A DNA stretch of 64,000 bases from Novosphingobium sp. PhB165. GTDB lineage: Bacteria; Pseudomonadota; Alphaproteobacteria; Sphingomonadales; Sphingomonadaceae. This document shows positions 33,662 to 42,114 of this stretch, piece by piece. The stretch covers positions 248,001 to 312,000 of the forward strand of contig NZ_SLVB01000002.1 in assembly GCF_004341845.1 (NCBI RefSeq), given 5' to 3'. The notes below the pieces were generated by a model that was not told where the DNA came from, did not search any database, and worked only from the letters and a program-made list of their open reading frames with translations. How positions within the stretch are numbered: position 1 is the stretch's first letter; each line of letters starts with the position of its first letter. The position numbers and the translations under genes are program-made.

Positions 33662-35224
33662 ATGCTGGAAACGCAGGCGAGAGAGGCGCTGAAACGCGGC
33701 GACCTGCGGGCCGCTGTTGCCGCTGCCAAGGCGCTTGCGGAGGGCAGCCCGCAACAGCCGGAAGGGTTCTTTCTGCTCGGCGTCGCAGCGGCAGAGGCGG
33801 GTCAATTGGCCAATGCCGTTCCCCTGATCGAAGCTGCGGTGGAGCGAGGTCCGAAAGCCGAACATCTGGCGCAGCTTGCACGATTGCTCATTTTGCTGCG
33901 GCGGGACGGTGAAGCTGCGAATGCCGCGCGTGAGGCCATGGCGTTGACGCCCGAAGACGCCCTGACGTTCGATACTATCGGATGTGTATTGGCCCGGCTT
34001 GGCGACCATGAGGCATCGATGGCTCCATTCGCAGAGGCAGTGGCGGCCGCGCCGGACAATCTGGACTATCGCTACAATCTGGCGGCGGCGAGCGGTTTTA
34101 CGGGCCGCGTCGAAGAAGCACGCGCGCAATACGAAAGGATTTTGGCCGCAGATCCCGGTGATGCGCGTGCGCATTATGCGCTCGCCATTCTCTCTCGTCA
34201 GACCGCGCTGACCAACCATGTGCCCCGGCTGGAAGCGGCGCTGGCACGGGCGGATGTGCCCGACAAAGCCCTCCGGATACGCTATGCCTTGGTAAAGGAA
34301 CTGGAAGACATCGGCAATGCCGCCGAAGCGTTTCGGCATCTGTCCGCTGCCAACGATGCGCAGAAACAGGCGCTCGGTTACGATTTCCAGCAGGATGCCG
34401 CGATATTCGACGCGATCGAGGCGCTATTCGGCGGCCCGCCGAACAGTTTCGAAGCAAGCGGGGGCAAGGCCGGTCCGGCACCCATTTTCGTCGTGGGCAT
34501 GCCGCGCACGGGCACCACGCTGGTCGACCGCATCCTGTCGTCGCACCGCGATGTCGAGGCGGCCGGTGAGCTTCAGGCGATGCCGTTGGCGGTCAAGCAA
34601 CTTGCGGGCACGTCATCGCGGCGCGTGATCGATCCGGAGACCATTGCTGCCAGCGCGGGCATCGATCCGGCGGCGATTGGCGACGCTTATCTGAAGCGTG
34701 CCGATCATCACCGTCCAGGCGTGAAAGCACGCTTTACCGACAAGTTGCCGGCTAATTTCCTCTACATCGGGCATATTGCGCATGCCTTGCCCAACGCCCG
34801 GATCGTCTGCCTGCGCCGGAATCCGATGGATACGATCTGGAGCAACTACAAGAATCTCTTCGCCAGCCAATCGGCCTATTACGCCTACTCTTACGACCTC
34901 ATGGACACGGCGCGCTATTATGCGCGCTTTGACCGGCTGATGGCGCTTTGGGAAAGCATTTGGCCGGGGCGGGCTCTGCAATTGTCGTATGAGGCGCTGG
35001 TCGCGGATCAGGAGGGGCAAACGCGGCGGTTGCTGCAACATTGCGATCTCGATTGGGACGAGAAGTGTCTGTCGTTTCATGAGAACGGTACCGCCGTTGC
35101 TACGCCCAGCGCGGCGCAAGTGCGTCGGCCGATCAACGCCGATTCCGTGGAGAAATGGCGGGCCCACGAAGCCGCGTTGGAACCGGCGCGCGCATGGCTT
35201 GAGGCGCAGGGCGTGAAGCTCTGA
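33662..35224 (+). CDS. TPR-repeat sulfotransferase family protein
   Basis: A 520-residue protein. The N-terminal half holds TPR repeats (for example AREALKRGDLRAAVAAAKALAEG and FDTIGCVLARLGDHEASMAPFAEAV). The C-terminal half is a sulfotransferase domain with the PAPS-binding P-loop VVGMPRTGTTLVDRILSSH and the later LRRNPMDTIWSNYKNLF segment. Such fusions often lie beside TonB receptors in sphingomonads; the acceptor is unknown. ATG 33662 directly follows an in-frame TTG. It is convergent with the TonB receptor gene at 35332-37737. No NikR-type site lies close to its start, though site A is about 280 bases upstream. Confidence 0.88.
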   Translation: MLETQAREALKRGDLRAAVAAAKALAEGSPQQPEGFFLLGVAAAEAGQLANAVPLIEAAVERGPKAEHLAQLARLLILLRRDGEAANAAREAMALTPEDALTFDTIGCVLARLGDHEASMAPFAEAVAAAPDNLDYRYNLAAASGFTGRVEEARAQYERILAADPGDARAHYALAILSRQTALTNHVPRLEAALARADVPDKALRIRYALVKELEDIGNAAEAFRHLSAANDAQKQALGYDFQQDAAIFDAIEALFGGPPNSFEASGGKAGPAPIFVVGMPRTGTTLVDRILSSHRDVEAAGELQAMPLAVKQLAGTSSRRVIDPETIAASAGIDPAAIGDAYLKRADHHRPGVKARFTDKLPANFLYIGHIAHALPNARIVCLRRNPMDTIWSNYKNLFASQSAYYAYSYDLMDTARYYARFDRLMALWESIWPGRALQLSYEALVADQEGQTRRLLQHCDLDWDEKCLSFHENGTAVATPSAAQVRRPINADSVEKWRAHEAALEPARAWLEAQGVKL

Positions 35225-35229
35225 CAAAG

Positions 35230-35310
35230 CGCCATCGCCTGCCGTCTGGCAAGCGATGGCGGAGTGGGTAACGCAGGGGGCGGGATCGAGGTGCTCCGTC
35301 GTTCCGGGAA
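35230..35310. terminator. Two hairpins between convergent genes
   Basis: CGCCATCGC (35230-35238) pairs with GCGATGGCG (35253-35261), with inner TGCC/GGCA; GGATCGAGG (35283-35291) pairs with CCTCGATCC (35302-35310). They lie between the convergent sulfotransferase and receptor genes. T runs are weak, so these may act as rho-assisted or bidirectional terminators. Confidence 0.5.
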
Positions 35311-35331
35311 CCCTCGATCCTCGCATGAAGA

Positions 35332-37737
35332 TCAGTACTTTATGCGTGCCTCGATCCCGACTGTGCGCGGGTTCAGCACGGTCTGGCGGTAGAAGCGCAC
35401 GGCAACGCCATCGTTTACACCGATGCGCGAGCGATCGTTGCCAACCGAGACGACGGCGTATTTGTCGAAGATGTTGTTGGCAAAGAGGCCGATGCTGTAC
35501 TTGTCGGTTTCGTAAGAGATCGAGGCCCGGTGGAGGACGTAGCCCGGGATCTTGTCGCCATAGGCGCGGTCCCAGCCCAGTCGGGACACCACGTTTCCGC
35601 GATAGGTTGCGGTCCAGTTGCCGATGAGGCTGCCGTCCATGAACGGCATGGTGTAAGTGGCGCCCAGGCTGCCCGAATTCTTGGCCGAACCCGGCAGACG
35701 GTCGCCGTCCAGCGCGTCGAGCTGCGTGAACTTCGGCCGCGCGTCATAATCGCCGGGGGTCGTGCGGATCGTGATGATGCCGGGTACGTCGTCGGTGAGC
35801 TTCGCATCGGTGTACGAATACATGCCCTGGATCGCCAGTTCGGGGATCGGCCTGAGCTGGAACGAGGCTTCGAAGCCCTGCGACTTGGCCGAACCGCCGT
35901 TAACGGTGATCCCGGTTGCGCCGTAAAGGGTGGTCGAGTCGACCTGAATGCCGTCCCAGACGATATGGAAGACATCGAAGTTGAACGACAGTTTCCGGTC
36001 GAACAGCTGCGTACGAATGCCGATTTCGGCGTTCTTCGTCTTGTCCGGACCGTACTGGATCTCGTTCGGCAGTGCGCAGGCGTTCTGCTGGTTTGCCGGA
36101 ACGGGATCGGGGCAGGGCGCCACGCGGTTCGGTCCGCCGATGCGGTAGCCCTTGCTGTACGTGGCATAGACCATCAGGTCCGGGGTGAAGTTGTACGAGG
36201 TGTTGAACTTCCACACCCAGCCATCCTGCTTGGCCTTGCCGCCCGACGGAGTCAGGTCATAGGGGCTGAGCGGATCACCCAGCAGGGGAAGGACGAGTGC
36301 GCCCTGGATCTCCGACGTATACTTGAAGTAACGCGCGCCGCCTGTGACTTGCCACTTTGGCGTGATTTTGAACGTGCCTTCGCCGAAGATCGCCTTCTCG
36401 GTTACCTTGGACTTGATGTAGCTTACATATTCGAGATCGTCGGGATTGTTGGGAACGCCGTAGAAGTCCGACAGGCCGGGCGTGTGTTCGGCATAATCGT
36501 TGTGGTATTTCTGATCGTTGTAGAAGGCGCCGAGCACCCAGTTGAGCGGTCCGCCGTGCCGCGAGACGAGGCGGATTTCCTGGTTGAACTGCTTGCGGGT
36601 ATTGTCGGATTCGTTCCAGCTCGAAAACGCCGGGAACAGCTCGTAGTCGTAGTCGAGATCGAGCAGCAAGTCAGTATTGTCGGACTTCGACTTCACGCGA
36701 ACATTGGTATAGGCCGTTGTCGACACGAGATCGGCGATGTCGGCAATGTTTGCGTTGATCTCCATGCTGGCCAGATGCGCGCGGCGGTTTACCGGCTCTT
36801 CGTAGCGGGCGGCGTTCTCGTACTTGCCGGTGCCCATCACGCCTGCACTGTTGGACTGGGAGCCGTCGGTCTTGGTGCGCTGGAATGCGTAAGTGAAAAT
36901 GACCTTCAGGTCTTCGGTGGTCTGGAACAGCAACTGGTTGCGCGTTGTGAAGGTTCTTTCGAAGTTCAGATCCTTCCGCTTCTTCAGGTTTGCCGAGGCT
37001 TCTTCGGGCGTTACACCGTCCGGACCGCCCGGCTGCGGAAGGGAGACGCCGGGTTCCTGAAGCAGTAGCGGATAATCGATAAAGCCGGGGTCGTAATAGT
37101 AGCCGGTGGCGGTGCGGAACGCGATGTGGTCCTTGACGATCGGAATGTTGATCATGCCGTCGAACTGATAGCCCGCGTGACTGCCGTGGCTCTTGCCGTA
37201 GAGGCGGCCATGGGCCTCGCCCTCGAAGCTGTCGAGATCGGGGCGGTTCGGGATGTAGCGGATCGCGCCCGCCAGTGTGCCGAGGCCGTAGAGTGTACCC
37301 TGCGGGCCAAGCAGTGTTTCCACGCGCGCAATGTCGAGCAGCTTGAAGTCGTAGTAGAGCGGCACTTCGCCCAGATAGACGCCGAGCGCATCGTCATAGT
37401 TGGCGCCACCGGAATCGACATCGGAAGCATTGAGGCCGCGCAGGACGATCGTCCCGGTGCCGCCGGGGCCGGTGTCGGAAATCGTCAGGCCGGGCGTGAA
37501 AGCGGCAAGATCGCGCACGTCGTCGATGTGCTGGCGGGCGAGGTCCTCGGAGCCGATCGCCGAAATGTTGATCGGCGTGTCCATGATCGTCGTGGCGCGG
37601 CGGGTGCCGGTCACGACGATGGCATTGCCGTCATCCGATACGGTGGCGTCCTGCGCCATGGCCGGCACGGCCAGTGCGGTGCTTGTGAACACGGTTGCGG
37701 ACAGCAGCCCCGCTTTCATTTTTGCGCGATATGTCAT
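35332..37737 (-). CDS. TonB-dependent receptor, siderophore/small-molecule type
   Basis: An 801-residue outer-membrane receptor: signal peptide (LLSATVFTSTALAVPAMAQ), TonB box AIVVTGTRR at about 39-47, a plug with DLAAFTPGLTISDTGPGG, VLRGLNASDVD and ARVETLLGPQGTLYGLGTLAGAIRYI, and a C-terminal barrel ending RTVGIEARIKY. It is shorter than the two carbohydrate receptors in this window and of the general receptor type for siderophores, vitamins or other small molecules. It lies 203 bases downstream of the second hydroxylase gene on the same strand, so it may be cotranscribed from the promoter with site D. AGGGA lies before the ATG. Predicted role: outer-membrane uptake for the guanidine/urea-type regulon, by inference. 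Confidence 0.92.
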   Translation of the reverse strand: MTYRAKMKAGLLSATVFTSTALAVPAMAQDATVSDDGNAIVVTGTRRATTIMDTPINISAIGSEDLARQHIDDVRDLAAFTPGLTISDTGPGGTGTIVLRGLNASDVDSGGANYDDALGVYLGEVPLYYDFKLLDIARVETLLGPQGTLYGLGTLAGAIRYIPNRPDLDSFEGEAHGRLYGKSHGSHAGYQFDGMINIPIVKDHIAFRTATGYYYDPGFIDYPLLLQEPGVSLPQPGGPDGVTPEEASANLKKRKDLNFERTFTTRNQLLFQTTEDLKVIFTYAFQRTKTDGSQSNSAGVMGTGKYENAARYEEPVNRRAHLASMEINANIADIADLVSTTAYTNVRVKSKSDNTDLLLDLDYDYELFPAFSSWNESDNTRKQFNQEIRLVSRHGGPLNWVLGAFYNDQKYHNDYAEHTPGLSDFYGVPNNPDDLEYVSYIKSKVTEKAIFGEGTFKITPKWQVTGGARYFKYTSEIQGALVLPLLGDPLSPYDLTPSGGKAKQDGWVWKFNTSYNFTPDLMVYATYSKGYRIGGPNRVAPCPDPVPANQQNACALPNEIQYGPDKTKNAEIGIRTQLFDRKLSFNFDVFHIVWDGIQVDSTTLYGATGITVNGGSAKSQGFEASFQLRPIPELAIQGMYSYTDAKLTDDVPGIITIRTTPGDYDARPKFTQLDALDGDRLPGSAKNSGSLGATYTMPFMDGSLIGNWTATYRGNVVSRLGWDRAYGDKIPGYVLHRASISYETDKYSIGLFANNIFDKYAVVSVGNDRSRIGVNDGVAVRFYRQTVLNPRTVGIEARIKY

Positions 37738-37940
37738 GTGCTTCCCTGTCTGTGTTTTGGTTTACGTTGCCCGTGCCCTGGCTTGCCCCTGCCAGAACCC
37801 TGTGGGTGTTGCTTGGAAGTCCCTCTTGGACGCGCCCTGCCACCGCTTGAGGGGTGTCTTGCCGGCGCGTTTCCTGCACTCGGCGCTCTCACTGCGCGCC
37901 GAGGTATTTACCGATGCGATCCTTGGTATTGCGCCGTGGA

Positions 37941-38936
37941 TCAGCGGGTTGCGGAGGCCGCCTCGCTACGTTTCGCGATGATCCGCGCGATCAGCGGCTG
38001 GAAGGGGAACAGGAACTGCTCCCGGATGGAAAGTCGCTTGCGTTCATCTTGCCCGACGATCGCGGATTCGCCTTCGCGATAGGTTCCGAAGATGCGGTCG
38101 ATGAGGATCAGCGAATTGGCGTAATTGCAGCGGGTGGCTTCATAATCGACCGAATGGTGGAGGCTATGATGCCGGATCGTCGTGAAGAAGAGCGAGTAGA
38201 AACGGGGTGGATCCGAGCGCACATTGGCGTGTGCGAAAGTGGAAACGACCGCCAGAACATTGAAAGCGCAGAATTGGGCGGCCTGCGGGATATCGAACAG
38301 GGCCACGATGCTGAGGCTGATGAGGAACAGTTCGATGGGATTACCCACCGCGCCTTTCATTGCGTTCAACTGGGTGATGTGGTGATGCGGGGCGTGGGTC
38401 AGCCAGAACGGCGTCCAGTTATGCATCAGCCGGTGCATCCAGTACTGGCCGAATTCGATGACGAAGATCACCAGCGCAACCTGCACGACGAACGGCAAGT
38501 GCATGGCCCACTGGGTGGTAATGCCGAGCGAGTGTTTCACCGAGGTCAGCGGATCTTCGGCCAGTTTGGTCGAGACCCACGTTATCACCGTGGCTCCGAG
38601 GATCACGTAGAACAGATCGGTGACGAATTCGCGCGTGTTCATTCGCCAGCGCGAATGCCGTTCGTGGATCCACTCCAGGGCCAACACCGCCAGTGTCGTC
38701 AGCGAAGTGGCGACGACGAGGGACCAGGAATTGTCGATCCATGATTTCGGGCCATAAGCCCAGAACAGAACGGTGAGCGCGACGAACGCCGGTGGCAGCA
38801 GATCGAAGACCTTGTTCTTCAGTGTAGTGTCATTCCGTGCGTCGGAAGAATCCGGATTTACGTCGGGATAGCTGCCACCGGCGAATGAATGCTCATCGCC
38901 TGATAGAACCGTGATGCTGGCCGGCAGTTGTCCCAT
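37941..38936 (-). CDS. Sterol desaturase/fatty acid hydroxylase superfamily membrane protein (copy 2)
   Basis: A 331-residue paralogue of the gene at 32336-33316, with the same di-iron clusters: H168-x3-H172 (QYWMHRLMHN), H181-x2-HH185 (THAPHHHITQLN), and HHSLHHSVDYEATRCNYAN. The longer N-terminus (residues 1-45) is hydrophilic. ATG 38936 has a G-rich stretch upstream; longer in-frame starts exist but overlap the predicted operator. Site D (39034-39061) lies 98-125 bases before the start. The TonB receptor gene follows on the same strand. Two copies with the same type of operator suggest related substrates or conditions. Confidence 0.9.
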   Translation of the reverse strand: MGQLPASITVLSGDEHSFAGGSYPDVNPDSSDARNDTTLKNKVFDLLPPAFVALTVLFWAYGPKSWIDNSWSLVVATSLTTLAVLALEWIHERHSRWRMNTREFVTDLFYVILGATVITWVSTKLAEDPLTSVKHSLGITTQWAMHLPFVVQVALVIFVIEFGQYWMHRLMHNWTPFWLTHAPHHHITQLNAMKGAVGNPIELFLISLSIVALFDIPQAAQFCAFNVLAVVSTFAHANVRSDPPRFYSLFFTTIRHHSLHHSVDYEATRCNYANSLILIDRIFGTYREGESAIVGQDERKRLSIREQFLFPFQPLIARIIAKRSEAASATR

Positions 38937-39033
38937 CGAAAACCCCCATCCAAGCCGGCGACCCGGCTTGCTATTGCAGATTCTTTCCTCCCGCTCCGTC
39001 GCTCTGTTCGGCGACATTAAGCACACGGTATGG

Positions 39034-39061
39034 ATATTACCTTTTTCGTCAAGCGTATTAA
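39034..39061. promoter_or_regulatory. NikR-type 28-bp inverted repeat, site D
   Basis: ATATTAC-N14-GTATTAA, with the same 7-14-7 layout as sites A-C and one mismatch in each arm. It lies between the second hydroxylase gene and the first NikR-like gene and could serve both. Confidence 0.65.
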
Positions 39062-39097
39062 TGCTGCAAGTGCAGCATTTACCGGAAAATCGGAAAA

Positions 39098-39117
39098 AAT
39101 GGCGGAATACCGCCATT
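39098..39117 (-). terminator. Strong hairpin with T run on the minus strand
   Basis: AATGGCGG pairs perfectly with CCGCCATT around a 4-base loop; on the minus strand it is followed by TTTTTT (complement of 39094-39099). A 7-bp hairpin (ATGCTGC/GCAGCAT, 39061-39078) lies beside it. No minus-strand gene ends here, so it may be an attenuator or insulator before the hydroxylase promoter. On the plus strand it stands directly before GGAGGAGG and a 9-codon frame at 39134-39163. The rest of the 463-base gap 38937-39399 holds no supported gene. Confidence 0.5.
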
Positions 39118-39399
39118 CTTGGAGGAGGCGTTTATGAAGCTTTGCCGCACGTGCGTTTGGTGAGCGTGATGAACGCTGCTCAGGCGGGCGCCGCCCAAGG
39201 GGAAAACATCGTTGCTGATTCGCGCGTGGCAGGCACATGACCTGTCCCGCCGGGCACTCGATGCGCACGATTGTTTGTACTTCCTGCAGAACCTGCCGAG
39301 ACCGCAATCGCGGACTGTCTTATTGCCGGCGCATGCGATAGGAGACGGCCGTAAGGTTTTGCATGTGAAGATAGTGATGATCGCAGAAAGGGGCGCAGT

Positions 39400-39909
39400 T
39401 TGAGCACCGATCCCGCCAGTCTTGCCCGGCTCAGCATGAGCCTCCCCGCCGAGCTGTTTCGCCAGCTCGACGCCATGGTGGAAGAACGCGGCCTGCCTTC
39501 GCGATCGCAACTGATCTCCGAACTCATCCGCCATGCTCTTGCGGAGCATGAGGCATTGACGCGTCCCGAAGAGATGCTCGCCGGCACGATCACCCTTGTT
39601 TACCGGGGCGACAGGGGCAAAGTGCGCCAGCAGCTTGCGCAGAGCCAGGCAGAGTATCTGAAGGAAGTCATCTCCTCGCAGCACGTGTTTCTGGAGGACG
39701 ATCAGTCGCTTGAGGTCCTTCTGGTGCAGGGGCCTGCCGCGCGATTGAAGGAATTGTGCGACGCGCTGCGCGGGATTCGGGGTGTTCGCCAGCTCCAGCT
39801 TGTTACCACCACTGCCTTGCTTCCGCCGCTTCACGAGCAGGAGAAGGCCAGGAGCGACGACGCGGCCCCAACCCGCAAGCCGCGGGCCAAGAGCGAAGAG
39901 GCGGTGTAA
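39400..39909 (+). CDS. NikR-like ribbon-helix-helix regulator lacking the nickel site (copy 1)
   Basis: A 169-residue protein. The N-terminal ribbon-helix-helix (LARLSMSLPAELFRQLDAMV, SRSQLISELIRHAL) and C-terminal ACT-like domain (GTITLVYRGDRGKVRQQL to RGVRQLQLVTTTAL) align with NikR without gaps at an offset of 8. Of the four E. coli Ni ligands (H76, H87, H89, C95) only H87 is kept (H95); the others are A84, F97 and S103. Nickel sensing is therefore unlikely. A TTG start is used, with AGGGG 7 bases upstream. It precedes site B and the ABC transporter operon and is paralogous to the gene at 42906. A basic C-terminal tail (TRKPRAKSEEAV) is unique to this copy. Confidence 0.87.
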   Translation: MSTDPASLARLSMSLPAELFRQLDAMVEERGLPSRSQLISELIRHALAEHEALTRPEEMLAGTITLVYRGDRGKVRQQLAQSQAEYLKEVISSQHVFLEDDQSLEVLLVQGPAARLKELCDALRGIRGVRQLQLVTTTALLPPLHEQEKARSDDAAPTRKPRAKSEEAV

Positions 39910-40083
39910 CGGCCGCTTGTGGCGAGGATTACGATCCCGCCGCGCTACGTGCCTTGAAGATCGCAGCGACGGTTTCCGATCCGATCGCCGCAGCCAATCC
40001 GTGTCTGGACTTGGCGGAATAGCCCGGGCAGTGGCGGAAATTGCGCCTCTCGGTCCGCGTGCCGATTCCCCCTCAAGGGGTGA

Positions 40084-40111
40084 GTATTACAGAATCGGTT
40101 CACCGTAATAA
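40084..40111. promoter_or_regulatory. NikR-type 28-bp inverted repeat, site B
   Basis: GTATTAC-N14-GTAATAA, 60-87 bases before the substrate-binding protein gene. Both arms are identical to those of site C while the 14 spacer bases differ, which marks the arms as the conserved element. Confidence 0.8.
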
Positions 40112-40170
40112 TTTTCGATGGACAACCCTTTCATTCGCGGCAATGCTGCACTGCGAAAGGGGACCGACTC

Positions 40171-41250
40171 ATGATCGTATCGATCCGTAGAATATCCAAG
40201 GCCGCACTGATGGCTGGCGTGCTTCTTACCGCGGCTTGCTCACAGACATCGAGCGACGCGCCGAAGCGCCAGGAATTCAACATCGGATGGTCGATCTATG
40301 CGGGCTGGATGCCCTGGCCTTACGCGCAGCAGGCCGGCATCGTGAAGAAGTGGGCGGACAAGTACCACATCAAGATCAACATCGTTCAGGTGAACGACTA
40401 CGTCGAATCGGTTAATCAGTATACCGCCGGAAAGCTGGACGGCGTTACTGTCGCCAATATGGATGCCCTTACGATTCCGGCCGCGGGCGGCAAGGATACC
40501 AGCGCCATCATCGTGGGCGACTATTCCAACGGCAACGACGGCATCCTGCTGAAGGGCGCCAGCGATCTGAAGGCCATCAAGGGCAAGCAGATCAACCTCG
40601 TCGAGCTTTCCGTTTCGCACTACCTGCTCGCACGCGCCCTGAACTCGGCCGGGCTGGCGCTGAACGACGTGAAGACTGTGAACACCTCGGACGCCGACAT
40701 CGTGGGTGCGTTCGCCAGCCCGGACGTTACGGCGGCGGTCGCGTGGAACCCGCAGCTTTCGGTCATGAAGGAACAGCCCGGCGCGAAGGAAGTGTTCAGC
40801 TCGGCCGACATTCCGGGCGAAATTCTCGATCTTCTGGCGGTCGATACCGCCACGCTGAAGGCCAATCCGAACCTCGGCAGGGCGCTTGCCGGCATCTGGT
40901 ACGAAACGGTGGCGCTGATGAAGCGTCAGGATGCCGAGGGCAAGGCTGCGCGCGCGGCGATGGCCAAGCTGGCGGGCTCAACGCCGGAAGCGTTCGACAG
41001 CCAGCTCACCACCACGTTCCTCTATTCCGATCCGAAGGCGGCGGTCGCGGCGGCATCGTCTCCGGCGCTGGTCACCACCATGACACGCGTTCGGGACTTC
41101 AGCTTCTCCAAGGGCCTGTTCAAGGGCGCGACTTCCGCAGATGCGGTGGGAATGGCCTTCCCCGGTGGCAAGACGCTTGGCGATGCCCAGCACGTGACGC
41201 TGCGTTTCGACGAAAGCTTCATGAAGATGGCAGCCGACGGCAAGCTCTGA
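40171..41250 (+). CDS. ABC transporter substrate-binding lipoprotein, NitT/TauT-like
   Basis: A 359-residue lipoprotein: signal sequence with lipobox LLTAAC (Cys23), then a type II periplasmic-binding fold (FNIGWSIYAGWMPWPYAQQAGIVKKWADKY, VNQYTAGKLDGVTVANMDAL, AIIVGDYSNGNDGILLKGA). The wording matches the NitT/TauT-like binding proteins often encoded with urea or guanidine carboxylase. It would bind the nitrogen compound in the periplasm and hand it to the permease. AAGGGGA lies before the ATG. First gene of an ABC operon under site B; the permease gene starts 48 bases later. Confidence 0.9.
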   Translation: MIVSIRRISKAALMAGVLLTAACSQTSSDAPKRQEFNIGWSIYAGWMPWPYAQQAGIVKKWADKYHIKINIVQVNDYVESVNQYTAGKLDGVTVANMDALTIPAAGGKDTSAIIVGDYSNGNDGILLKGASDLKAIKGKQINLVELSVSHYLLARALNSAGLALNDVKTVNTSDADIVGAFASPDVTAAVAWNPQLSVMKEQPGAKEVFSSADIPGEILDLLAVDTATLKANPNLGRALAGIWYETVALMKRQDAEGKAARAAMAKLAGSTPEAFDSQLTTTFLYSDPKAAVAAASSPALVTTMTRVRDFSFSKGLFKGATSADAVGMAFPGGKTLGDAQHVTLRFDESFMKMAADGKL

Positions 41251-41298
41251 GCGCACTCAGCGCCCTTCAATCCCGCTACATCAAGGTGACATGACGCA

Positions 41299-42114
41299 AT
41301 GCGTTGGGTGAATCGTCAACTCCGGCGAAGCGACCGCCTGCTCCTTGGCGCGCTGCCAATCCTGCTGCTGGCGGTGGCCTATCTGCTGGTAGCCGCCAGC
41401 CGCCACGCGGCCAATCCGGCGGACAAGATCCTGCCCCTGCCTTCCAGTATGGTGCAGAGCATGTCCGTCCTGATGTTCCAGCCCGACCAGCTGACGGGTC
41501 AGCTGGTGTTCTGGGCGGATACGCTCGCAAGCCTCCAGCGGCTGGGGATCGGGCTGGGCATCTCGACATTGATGGCGATCTGCGTCGGGCTCGCGCTGGG
41601 GGCTCTGCCGCCGGTGCGTGCCACGTTCGGGCCGCTGGTGACGGGCATCGCGGTGATCCCGCCGATTGCCCTGCTGCCGATCCTGTTCATCGCGCTGGGA
41701 TTGGGCGAGACGGCCAAAGTCGCGCTCATCGTGGTGGGCATAGCGCCGGTCATGATCCGCGATATCGCGGCCCATGTCGCCGCCTTGCCCAGAGAACAGA
41801 TTATTAAGGCGCAGACGCTGGGCGCCAGCAGTTGGCAAGTGATGATCCGCGTGGCGCTGCCGCAGGCCATGCCCCGGCTCTTGCAGGCGATGCGGCTGTC
41901 GCTCGGACCGGCATGGGTCTTCCTGATCTCGGCCGAGGCGATCGCATCCGATGTCGGCCTTGGATACCGCATCTTCCTGGTTCGCCGCTATCTCTCGATG
42001 GACGTCATCATTCCCTACGTCGCCTGGATCGCGCTTCTGGCGATCGCGATGGACGTGACGCTGACTTTCCTGAGCAGGCGGCTGTTCCCGTGGGCACACG
42101 GAGATAACCATTGA
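41299..42114 (+). CDS. ABC transporter permease, NitT/TauT-like
   Basis: A 271-residue inner-membrane protein with about six helices and the ABC-permease EAA-type loop (KAQTLGASSWQVMIRVALPQAMPRLLQAMR). Other conserved parts are GIAVIPPIALLPILFIALGLGETAKVALI and ISAEAIASDVGLGYRIFLVRRYL, typical of SsuC/TauC-type permeases. The stop overlaps the TTG start of the ATPase gene (TTGA). It forms the membrane channel for the compound bound by the preceding lipoprotein. Confidence 0.92.
   Translation: MRWVNRQLRRSDRLLLGALPILLLAVAYLLVAASRHAANPADKILPLPSSMVQSMSVLMFQPDQLTGQLVFWADTLASLQRLGIGLGISTLMAICVGLALGALPPVRATFGPLVTGIAVIPPIALLPILFIALGLGETAKVALIVVGIAPVMIRDIAAHVAALPREQIIKAQTLGASSWQVMIRVALPQAMPRLLQAMRLSLGPAWVFLISAEAIASDVGLGYRIFLVRRYLSMDVIIPYVAWIALLAIAMDVTLTFLSRRLFPWAHGDNH

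Noticed and set aside
33332..34339. Minus-strand frame over the hydroxylase/sulfotransferase gap and the 5' part of the sulfotransferase gene
   Set aside because: It overlaps site A and a clear TPR coding region, and its product has no domain.
39910..40170. Possible guanidine riboswitch in the leader of the ABC transporter operon
   Set aside because: I looked for guanidine-I type conserved segments and for ACGR-loop hairpin pairs and found no convincing match; only a small CCCC/GGGG hairpin is present. A covariance search would be decisive.
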